Assembly (NCBI RefSeq): GCF_034190915.1
Contig: NW_026947500.1
Span: 17,668,501-17,732,500, forward strand
Direction: 5' to 3'
DNA length: 64,000 nucleotides
DNA from: Cavia porcellus
Lineage: Eukaryota > Chordata > Mammalia > Rodentia > Caviidae
Shown here piece by piece: positions 56,171-64,000 of the stretch; position 1 is the stretch's first letter; every line of letters starts with the position of its first letter. The position numbers and the translations under genes are program-made. The notes under the pieces are model-generated. The model was not told where the DNA came from. It did no database searches and was given only the letters and a program-made list of their open reading frames with translations.

Positions 56171-56738
56171 AAACAACAAACTCCAGGCTAAACAAAATTA
56201 CTGCTTTTCTTAATAAAGGAAATAACTTGTCTGCCTTAGTTTTTCTCACAAAATCCCACATTTTATCTTCTTAGCTATGCACATAGGATTATGTATCTTA
56301 ATTAGAATATTTGCTCTTAGTAATACAAATTCCAGGGTCTCATTCTTGACACAGCGTTGTGACTGCCAATGCCACTCCTGTCCTGGTGGCTTCACCATTC
56401 CCATGGGAGGCCAGGCCTCAGTTCCTCTCCTAGAACCACAGGCCTTCCCAGGCTCGGAGGCTGAACAGGACTCTGGGAATCACTTTTCACCTATCACCCT
56501 GATCTCGTGTCCTCCTGACCGTCCACCCTCCCATGTTTTCATCACCCTTGGCTGCTAGGACTTCACTCAGGGCCTAAGCAGGGATGTCTCACTGTTTGCT
56601 ATCCTCAGGTCATGATTCAGTCACCCCTGATTGTCTCAGTCCAACCACACCATGGCCTGGGCAGCTTGGCCACAGACTGCTACTCACAGGTTGGGTACTT
56701 GGGTGATCAAGGCCAAGGCACTGGAAGAGTCTGTTAGG

Positions 56739-56755
56739 CCCACTTCCTGGGTCAT
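56739..56755. repeat. Target-site duplication, left copy
   Basis: cccacttcctgggtcat, identical to 59884-59900. The bases outside differ (agg on the left, gcaca on the right). Confidence 0.97.
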
Positions 56756-58076
56756 TTTTTTTAAATTTAAGGAGAAAAGAAAAAAAACAGTGAAGGGGTA
56801 CAAGTTATACAGATTTACAGAAGAAAAAAATGCGCAGTAGGAAATCACTAGTTAATGGATTACACACTGCCATCTTAGAAATAATTGTTCAAGTCACAAA
56901 ATTAAAGCTTGTAGAGTGGACATTCCAACAATGATACTGCAAACAGTTCTGTTCAATGATCCAATAAAACTCTGTGATATCATTTTCTATCTTATACACT
57001 TAAATATACATGCAGTTATATAGTTTAGAGCACTTTCTTTTCCTCTCTTTTGTACAATGACTATTACACATTTTGGGTTTCATTGCTCCCACGGTTCTTA
57101 TTGCTTTTTTGGAAAAGAGTAAAACCAAATGTGACACAACAGAACAGAATCGGTCAAGTCAAAAGGGTGGGCATAATAGATAATATAAAAACATAATACA
57201 AGGTGATCAACAATGGTTACCATAATGCCTCCCGCTATCTCTAATAGAATTGCCTATATCATTAGTTGTAATACAATTGAACAAAACAGTAAAGAACAAA
57301 ACCAAAACATTGGAGACATTGTAGGTCTTCAAAAGTAGATAAAAGTCAATGAGAATGGGCATTATAATGAATCTCATTATCTTCTCAGCTGATGCCTAAA
57401 CTTTCGAACCTGATACTATCCAGCAAAACAGAATAGAGGAACCTCAGTCAAAGCCAAGATGGTGAGAGTAATACAGGGCTTCAAATCGAGATAATAGAAA
57501 GTCAAAGTGGGTTACTATATTATATCCTGCTATTTTTTCCCTTTAATTAAATGGATAAAAATAAAAAAGTAAATAATGGAGTGGAGATTGAGAAAAAAGA
57601 GGGCATAACAGCGAAACAGGGCAGATCAAAACATAACCATTTAAGCAGAATAGTGTTTCACCACCAGATAATTCCGACCCAAAAGCAGTTACCATATAGA
57701 CTCTTTCCTTGAAGTCCTTGAGTACAACTTCGTATACTGTAGCATTAAGTATATCAAAACAATGTAAAACCATTTAAGAGAATGACAGCATTATAGAGTA
57801 TTTAGAATTGACTAACAGAAAATGAACAATGGTTTCTGTATATTCTCCTTGTCCTTAAAAGGTTTTTGCTTATACTATCGTACATAATAAAATCCAATAA
57901 GATACAACCTGTTTAGACCATTGGAGACAGAAGAACAAAAGCTAGATGAGATTTCAAAACAAGATGGTACTAAATCAGTATTACCTATTAAGATGTCATT
58001 TTCTCCAAAATAGCTGTTCCTATCATCCAATCTTCTCTGTCTCATTTCTGTTGAGCTCTTTTTCTGTCAGTAGCTG
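56756..58076 (-). repeat. 3' tail of about nine degenerate tandem units
   Basis: On the plus strand a core like 'ggttaccataatgcctc' + 'ttgctatctt...aattgcctat' recurs near 56866, 56975, 57090, 57213, 57360, 57512, 57688, 57830 and 57985, giving spacings of about 105-177 bp. The clearest are 57213 ('aatggttaccataatgcctc') and 57688 ('agcagttaccatatagactc'). Between cores lie A-rich spacers (aaaacag, ccaaaacatt). The unit is also found alone at 39060-39413. Confidence 0.7.
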
Positions 58077-59192
58077 TCAGTTCGTCTTCTTCATTTTGTT
58101 CTCTGCTCCATTCGTTGTGGCCTCCCCGCCACTATTTCTGGGTTCTTTGTATTTTTCTTTTTTTAGAATATCCTGCAATACTTTCTGTAGGGTTGAATTG
58201 GTGGTTGCACATTCCCCCAGTTCCTCTTTATCCTGGAAGCACCTCGTTTTTCCATCAATTTCCAGGGACAGTTGTGCAGGATATCTCAATCTTGGCTGGA
58301 GATTATTATCTTTCAAAGCTTGAATTATTTCCCCCCATGCTCTTCGTGATTTGATGGTTTGTGCAGAGAAATCTGCTGTAATTCTGATGGGTGTTCCCTT
58401 GTAAGTGGTCTGTTTCTTGTCTCTGACAGCTTTTAATATTCTGTTCTTGTATTGAATTTCTGGAATTTTTATTATTATATGCCTGGGTGTTTCTCTGTTT
58501 GGGTTGTAGGTGGCTGGGGTCCTGTATGCCTCATACATCTGAGTATCTTTACCTTTTGCTAAATTAGGAAAATTCTCCTGGATTATTTCTGTGAGTAGCT
58601 TTTGTAGTTCACTTGTTTGTGTCCCTACTTCTTCTTTTATGTTCTTAATCCTTAAGTTATGGCTCCTCTTATCATCTTCTTGTCTTTGTATTATTGCTGT
58701 TTGTTTCTTTGTTATTTTTAAGAAGTTTTTCATTTCATTCTCCCATATTACAAGTCTGCCCTCCAGTTCAGATAGTCTGTCCTTAGTTTCTTTCAAGCTG
58801 TTATGCCAGTCTTGGATAGACTTCTTAATTTCTTGATAGTCCCTTTGAACCTGCTTCACATACTCAATGCTTTCTCTGTTTTCTCCATCAAGCAATTCTC
58901 CCCTCTTTTTCTGTTCTTCCATTCCACCATCTGTTTTTTTCTGGGTGGTGCTTAGCATTTCTCTAACTATTCTGCATACTTCTAGCTTCAGGTCGTTGAT
59001 AACTTCATTCCTGAATTGGTCTATGAGGCTCTCTATATGGCGCTTAATGTCTATTGGTGTGGTGTCCACTATTGCCTGTTTCTCAGAATTGGGGGCCGAG
59101 GAGCTTTCTTGTTGCTTCCCTTCCCCATATTTTCTGTTCCTTATAAAATGCAAGCTTACATAGGAGGCCCGGCTTCCCTGCCTGTCAGCCAC
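58077..59192 (-). CDS. ORF1: L1-type ORF1p, intact, 371 residues
   Basis: This protein would be an RNA-binding chaperone that trimerises and coats its own transcript in the cytoplasm. A mostly helical coiled-coil region spans about residues 45-170. The RRM domain has HNLRIKNI (178-185) and RHIIIKIP (237-244). The C-terminal domain contains GTPIRITADF (266-275), RRAWG (283-287, the Arg pair used for RNA binding in L1 ORF1p) and YPAQLS (304-309). Length is close to that of mouse and human ORF1p. The first ATG after the GC-rich leader is used; no in-frame stop occurs. A lysine-rich 25-residue C-terminal extension follows the usual end. No ORF2 lies downstream; the tail repeats begin right after the stop. 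It is the only convincing intact protein-coding frame in the window. Whether it is expressed is unknown. Confidence 0.9.
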   Translation of the reverse strand: MADRQGSRASYVSLHFIRNRKYGEGKQQESSSAPNSEKQAIVDTTPIDIKRHIESLIDQFRNEVINDLKLEVCRIVREMLSTTQKKTDGGMEEQKKRGELLDGENRESIEYVKQVQRDYQEIKKSIQDWHNSLKETKDRLSELEGRLVIWENEMKNFLKITKKQTAIIQRQEDDKRSHNLRIKNIKEEVGTQTSELQKLLTEIIQENFPNLAKGKDTQMYEAYRTPATYNPNRETPRHIIIKIPEIQYKNRILKAVRDKKQTTYKGTPIRITADFSAQTIKSRRAWGEIIQALKDNNLQPRLRYPAQLSLEIDGKTRCFQDKEELGECATTNSTLQKVLQDILKKEKYKEPRNSGGEATTNGAENKMKKTN

Positions 59193-59883
59193 AGCCTGAT
59201 CAAATTGTGCTGGCTAGGGGTTCCCGCCCACCGCTGTGCACCAGGGAGATGCAGAGGAGGCAGCCTACGCGGGAGTCAGTCGCCCCTCCAGGCCACCGTC
59301 AGGCTCTGGGATCTGGGTTAGGCCAGCCTAGGGAGTCCGCCAGCAGCGTCACTCAGGCCAGGGACTTTTCACCAATCCCGTCTGAGAGGGGAATGTGTGG
59401 CTGGAGTCGCCACCACGCCCTGCTCTTACAGGACTGCCTGAGCCCAGAAAGTCCTCCGCTGGAGTCAAACTGTGGTAGGGGGTCAGTTTCTCTCACTCAC
59501 CTCGCCACCAGTCAGTTTTCGTGTACGCCTCTTTGTCCGTCCTGTTTTCAACTCCGTTCGCAGACTCCCGTTCCCAGAGCTTCTGCGAGTCTCTCCTTCC
59601 CGAGCCGCTGTGGGGGCAGCCAGCCGCCGGGCGGCGGGAAACCCAAATCGCGGTTTCCAATGGCGCGGGGTCGAGCCTCCACACTGAGTCTTTTCTGTTC
59701 CTATTTTAGCGCCAGGACTGTATTCTAAGTTGGTTTCTCTCAGCCCAGTTTGTTCCTGAGTCAGCAGAGCATATCTCTACCGGTTCGTGTCTCCTTAGTC
59801 TGCATCATTCCTGGCCTCTGAGCCGAGCCTTTCAGAGAGCCTCCGGTAGTTGCTGTTGTCTGTCCGCCATGTTCTCCCGGCTC
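59193..59883 (-). promoter_or_regulatory. 5' leader / internal promoter region with YY1-like site
   Basis: GC-rich with a CpG cluster at about 59600-59680 (ccgccgggcggcgggaaa). The minus strand starts at 59883 with GAGCCGGGAGAACATGGCGG. AACATGGCGG fits the YY1 consensus, and its offset of about a dozen bases from the element's first base matches that of the YY1 site that positions transcription start in human L1. Promoter function is inferred. Confidence 0.65.
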
Positions 59884-59900
59884 CCCACTTCCTGGGTCAT
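59884..59900. repeat. Target-site duplication, right copy
   Basis: cccacttcctgggtcat, exact match to 56739-56755. Confidence 0.97.
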
Positions 59901-59904
59901 GCAC

Positions 59905-60080
59905 AGTTCCTTCTCACTGTGTCCCAGGAGAGCTCTTTGGGGTCTCTTCTGTAAGGACTCTGACCTTATTCATGAAGGCTATATTCTTGTGACCCTACCT
60001 AACCCTGATAACGTCCCAACGGACCCACCTCCTAATATGGTGGCATCAGGGGATGGGATCTTAACATAGGCACAAACTGA
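59905..60080 (-). repeat. Ancient interspersed repeat of unresolved family (insertion target)
   Basis: 'cttattcatgaaggctatat', 'aacggacccacctcctaata' is the antisense of the pattern at 29430 and 30455. The complete element at 56756 inserted at its edge. Confidence 0.35.
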
Positions 60081-60089
60081 GACCTAACT

Positions 60090-61985
60090 TCTCCCTGCCC
60101 CTAAATTCATTCGTTCTTCTCACTAGCAAACTAGGTCCATTCCACTCCAACCAGCCCCAAAGGCTTAAAATATCCCAACATGGACTCTACATTCCAAGGT
60201 CCGTCTGGTGTGGGAAAGGTTCCGGGCATCATTTGTCCCGAGGTCTGTTCCTCTCCCACCCAGAGCTGCAAAACCACACATGATGTGTGCTTCCGAAGCA
60301 CGGCAGGGACAAGCAGGGGGCAGCCTTGTGCTCCTCAGACGCTGTCGTACCTCATTTATCACTCTCCCCTGGCAAAAGTCTCACCCCAGCTAACCCTGGC
60401 CCTGAACAGGGAAACAGTGTCCACAGCTGGTCTCATTAAGGTCCCAACCAGGACACTGCAGCAAGGCCCAGGTGCCCCTGGGGACTGTATTACCTGCTGT
60501 TCCCAAGTCACCTCACTTTCTCTTTCAAGGAAAAAGCAGGAGCATTAGATAAGATGTCCCCACTCTGTCACCTCTCTCCACCTCTGGGCCATCTCCCTGC
60601 TTTCCTTCAGATTCTTCTGGAACTTTCTGAGCTCCCACCCAATGAGCCTGCACTGTGGCGGAGCCTCTGGATCTTATTCTGTGCATCTCTCTTCCCAGCC
60701 TCCTTCTCTGCTGTATTATCGATTTTTCACCCACCTTTTGTCCTACTTCCAAAATACCCCTCTCATCTGTGGCCCAGGAGTGTCCTTGCTGCAGGAATAT
60801 AGTCCATGTTGAGGACTCTCTTTAACTTTCCACCTGGACACTCATCCCTCCCTGCTCCGCCCTGTCCTCTCAGGAGACCAGGCATATCCCTGTGACTGCT
60901 GGGGTGGCCATCCTAGGGTCATCCTTTCGATCTGTCCAGGGGCTGGCAGCCAAGACCTCTAAGACACCTTTTGGCTCCATGCACTTTGAGACTTGTCTTG
61001 CCTTGTCCAGTCCATGCTGGACACTCTGGGACCCATTGTTCATCTCTCTGTCCTACATTGTCATTAGTCCTTCTGAAAAAATAATGATAAATCCCAAGAT
61101 CTCCTCCTTAGATTGTCGTAATGGTTCACAGAACTCGGGAAACATTTTCTTTCATTTACTGATTGCCTATAAAAGGCATGTGGCAAAGGACAAAAATAAA
61201 TAATCAAAAGAAGCGGGGCACAGGATGAAGTTCGGGATTCTGTGGTATAGTGGTTTTTATGATGGCTTCTCATATGGCCTGATTGATTTCTCACTCAATT
61301 TCCGGGCTTTCTCTTCTCCAGGGAGAATGGAGCTAGGGCTTGAAAGTTCCAAGCTTCTGAGCATGGCTTGGTCTCTCTGCCGACCTCCCATCTAAGAGCC
61401 CACCCACAGCCACCTGATTATAAGAAGGCACACCTGTCATGACGGCAATTCTGAGAGTTTTAGGAACTCTGGGTTAGGCACCTGTGACAAAGACCAGGTG
61501 TATATTTCTTGACCATGTTACATTCTCCCAGTTTACAAGATGGTACCTATTTGACTTTTCCCAAGAGTGGTTTCTAATAGTCAGGTCCAAGAGAAAGAAG
61601 ATGAGAAAAATGACTTAGCTCCTTTCTCTAGGTCTTAAACTTCACATTTTCTTTACATTGGTACAATCCAGATAACTTGTACTTTGTCAGTTATACAGCA
61701 ATTTCTGTGTGTCTCGTTCCGTGCACTTTTGTCCTATATAAGGCATAACTAACACTACAGTCAAAATGCTCAATTGTATCATCACGAGATCCCCTCAGTG
61801 AACTTCTCTGTAGCCACCCTCACTATCTCTGTCCCTGATACCTGGAGACTGACTGAGCATCTCTCCTTATGAGCGGGGAGTCAAACTATGGTGAAAGTTT
61901 AAGTTTTTAAAAAAAATTGTTACACTAAAAGATATCTTGGCATTAATCATCCTCAAAACACACCCCCTCACACTGACCACATGTG
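60090..61985. other. Unassigned intergenic sequence
   Basis: No gene recognised; short overlapping open frames only. 60560-60900 is C/T-rich and may contain very old L2-like sequence. Confidence 0.5.
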
Positions 61986-61989
61986 GCCC

Positions 61990-62340
61990 AGGGTTCTTGC
62001 CTTTTTGTGAAGCAGTTCTGGGAGACTTCTTTTATGAATAGTGTTAGTGTCACTGAGCTGACTGCCTTGATGCCCTGAACTGATGAAAAATCCTTACTTT
62101 TGATGGTCATTTTGACTTCCAGGAAGAGTCAGCACTTGCGCAGCGACAGACCCAGTGAATAAGGTGTGTGAGGACACACTGTAGTTTTTAATTTTTATTT
62201 TTAAAAAATCAATCTGCCTTTCCATGTGGTGGTATTTGGCAGTAGCATCGCGCAATCACCACATTTTTGATCATGCCTCAGAAACATTCTCATGAAAGAA
62301 AACTTCCAGAACTGCTTCAGAAAGCAGCAAGAGTGAGGAG
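61990..62340 (+). repeat. Ancient repeat of unresolved family, shared with 53690
   Basis: See 53690-54000. Here 'gatggtcattttgacttcca' and 'aactgcttcagaaagcagca' are about 190 bp apart. Confidence 0.4.
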
Positions 62341-62439
62341 AAAAGTGTTTCTCCAGGGAGAAGTAGCATTTCGAGGGGAAGTAATAGCAATATCTATTAC
62401 TGTAATACATTTTTAAAATAAAACATTCACTGTATATTT

Positions 62440-63425
62440 TGATGGTGCCTTGCATAACTGTGTGATTTCATGATGGCTGGCCAACTGGACTTATGCAGGG
62501 TTCGCTCTTCTGAGATTGGTTCTTTTCACTCTACATGGTTTCCATCACATTTATCTAAGTCGCGTTTATCAGCAACTCACTCATCTTTAGCGCCGACTGG
62601 TATTACGTTCTATAAATTAATGCAGATTGCTTAAACAGTCACTTCTCAAAGATGCCTGGGAACTTTTTAGCTTTTAGTTTTTATCAGTAAAGCTGCTATG
62701 AACACGTGTACACAGATCCAGAAAGAAAGCAGGTCTTTGCATCTCTGAAGTAAGCACCACAGAATACAATGGCGGAGGCACATGGTGTACGCATGTTTCA
62801 TAGGAAAATGTCAGATTGTTTTCCTGAGCACCTGGGACATTTTTCATTATCCCTGGCTATGTAACAGTGACCCAACTTCCTCACATCCTTGCCAGCATTG
62901 GATGTTATCATGATCTTTTCCATTTCAGCTATTTTGATTATGTAGTAAAATTTCAATGTGGTTCAAATTTAGATTTTTCTCATTTCTAGTGAAGCTGAAC
63001 CCTCTCTCCATTGATTATTTTCCATCCAAGTATCATCTCTGTTGAAACTGCTTCTGTGTCTTTTGTTCATCTTTTAAGTACAGCTTTCTCATTGCTGTAA
63101 GGATTTCAGGGGTTTTGCGCATGCTGAATACAAGGCCTTTGTCAGATACGGACTGCAGGTATTTCAGACCTGTATATCATTTGTGTTTTCACTCTTTTGA
63201 CAATGTTTTACAGAGTAAAAGGTTTTTGTTTTGATAAGATGAAATTTATAATTATTTTTTCTTAGGGATCCTGTTTTTGTGTTTAAGATTTCTTTGCCTA
63301 GCGCCAGGTCCCAAAGATTTTCTCCAATGTTTCATAGCTTTGCATTGTTATATTTAATTCCACGGTCCATTTGCGCATGAGTTTTGTATAAAGGGCGAAG
63401 CTTAGGTTGAGCTTATTCCTTTTCT
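62440..63425 (-). mobile_element. Ancient L1M fragment (antisense)
   Basis: T-rich sequence with 'ctcacatccttgccagcatt', 'aatacaaggcctttgtcaga' and 'caatgttttacagagtaaaa' matches the widely shared 3' part of old mammalian L1 read antisense. It resumes at 63765. Confidence 0.75.
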
Positions 63426-63429
63426 CCTT

Positions 63430-63760
63430 TGCTGATGGCTTCCACCCTGTGAAGCTCCGCTAGGCACAGTGTGGTGCCTGCCCAACACCGTTATAGACCT
63501 CACGGTGACTGCACGACCCCCAATGCTGACTTCCATGTTCCTTGTCCAAGCTGAAATTAAACTTGCTTTTCACATGTGCACCAGCATTCCCCCAATTAAC
63601 TGTTGATATGTCACTCTGCCTGCCCCTTCAAACTCCAGCCCTTGTCAAACTGAACAAAAGCTCACTGCTTGTCTGCCTCGGAGGGATCGTGCACTCTGCT
63701 GCAGCTCTCCTGTACCTGCGATAAAGGCCTTTTCTCCTTTTTTCCCTCTTTCTACTCTTG
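63430..63760 (+). repeat. LTR-like insert inside the L1M
   Basis: A 330-bp non-L1 block separates two parts of the same L1M. Its end has GCGATAAAGGCCTTTTCTCC, related to the polyadenylation region of the LTR at 3273-3690. No target duplication was resolved. Confidence 0.45.
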
Positions 63761-63764
63761 CTTC

Positions 63765-63908
63765 TCTACCGTGCCAAGTTTTCTTGCCTCTGTCTAGCCA
63801 TTTATTCCAGCACCATTGTCTGATGTCTGTCTTTCCTCTAGTGAATTATTTTTCCTTTGTTGATAAGTAAGCAGGTGTGTTTATGTTGGTCGCTTTATAG
63901 GTCCTTTG
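63765..63908 (-). mobile_element. Ancient L1M fragment, continuation
   Basis: 'agccatttattccagcacca' continues the antisense L1M after the LTR-like insert. Confidence 0.6.
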
Positions 63909-63921
63909 TATTGCTGTCTTG

Positions 63922-64000
63922 GTTACTTTTCTCTTGCTGCTGAGACAAAATACCCAACACTCAAAATGAAGGAAGGAAAGGCTGATTTAGCTTAAAGTAT
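63922..64000 (+). mobile_element. hAT-like (URR1-type) fossil, cut by the window end
   Basis: 'ggttacttttctcttgctgc', 'tgagacaaaatacccaacac', 'ggaaaggctgatttagct' is the start of the family also seen at 2546. Confidence 0.5.

Larger units (their letters stand above)
56756..59883 (-). mobile_element. Complete ORF1-only (half-L1-like) retrotransposon, copy 2
   Basis: A 3128-bp insertion between perfect 17-bp target duplications. From its 5' end (59883): a GC-rich 690-bp leader with a YY1-like site within the first 20 bases, an intact ORF1 of 371 codons (58077-59192), then 1.32 kb of tandem-unit tail and an A-rich end (antisense T-run at 56756). No endonuclease or reverse transcriptase coding occurs anywhere between the duplications. 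The ends and target duplication are those of target-primed reverse transcription, so L1 ORF2 must have acted in trans. Family-level comparison: ancient mammalian HAL1 has the same ORF1-only plan, but this copy is young and its tail is different from anything I recognise. Confidence 0.92.

Overview
This is a stretch of mammalian, almost certainly rodent, nuclear DNA with no recognisable functional host gene. The evidence is a dense layer of tRNA-derived ID-type SINEs (core GGGGATTTAGCTCAGTGG) and 7SL-derived B1 SINEs whose internal duplication is 29 bp, plus B1-ID composites. There are also old L1, MIR, Tigger and hAT fossils, microsatellites and retroviral elements. I saw no muroid B2 elements. 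Together these suggest a non-muroid member of the mouse-related rodents (for example Castorimorpha); that placement is an inference.

Layout. 1-7300: mixed intergenic sequence with old SINEs, one LTR (3273-3690), a 5'-truncated copy of an unusual ORF1-only retrotransposon (1188-1833) and an unassigned GC-richer block. 7313-12330: an old antisense L1 into which a 4.4 kb betaretrovirus-like (class II) provirus inserted (7460-11891; 6-bp target duplication; PBS resembling tRNA-Lys). This provirus has broken gag, integrase and env remnants, no recognisable reverse transcriptase, and about 580 bp of non-retroviral sequence in its place. 15640-24812: a long, old antisense L1 interrupted by an ORF1-only element (16685-20086), two ID SINEs inside that element, a solo class II LTR (23020-23406) and another ID. 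24990-30600: B1, ID and Tigger fossils with long featureless stretches. 30615-32290: a processed pseudogene of MAP2K1 (MEK1) on the minus strand, 3' UTR included. 33000-42040: mostly unassigned sequence with scattered SINEs, a Tigger copy, a CT microsatellite and standalone tail units of the ORF1-only element. 42047-47318: a gammaretrovirus-like (class I) provirus on the minus strand (tRNA-Pro PBS, 5-bp target duplication) with a mosaic integrase and a truncated env. 47380-56740: MIR, L1M, HAL1, hAT-like and SINE fossils. 56756-59883: a second, complete ORF1-only element. 60000-64000: unassigned sequence, then an old antisense L1 split by an LTR-like insert.

The most notable object is the element at 56756-59883. 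It is a complete retrotransposon insertion with a perfect 17-bp target-site duplication, a 5' region with a YY1-like site at its very start, an intact 371-codon L1 ORF1, no ORF2 at all, and a 1.3 kb 3' tail built from about nine degenerate tandem units of 105-177 bp. A second full copy lies at 16685-20086. Tail-only relatives occur at 1188, 6633, 29930 and 39060. It looks like a lineage-specific 'half-L1' (HAL1-type) family that must have been mobilised by L1 reverse transcriptase supplied in trans.
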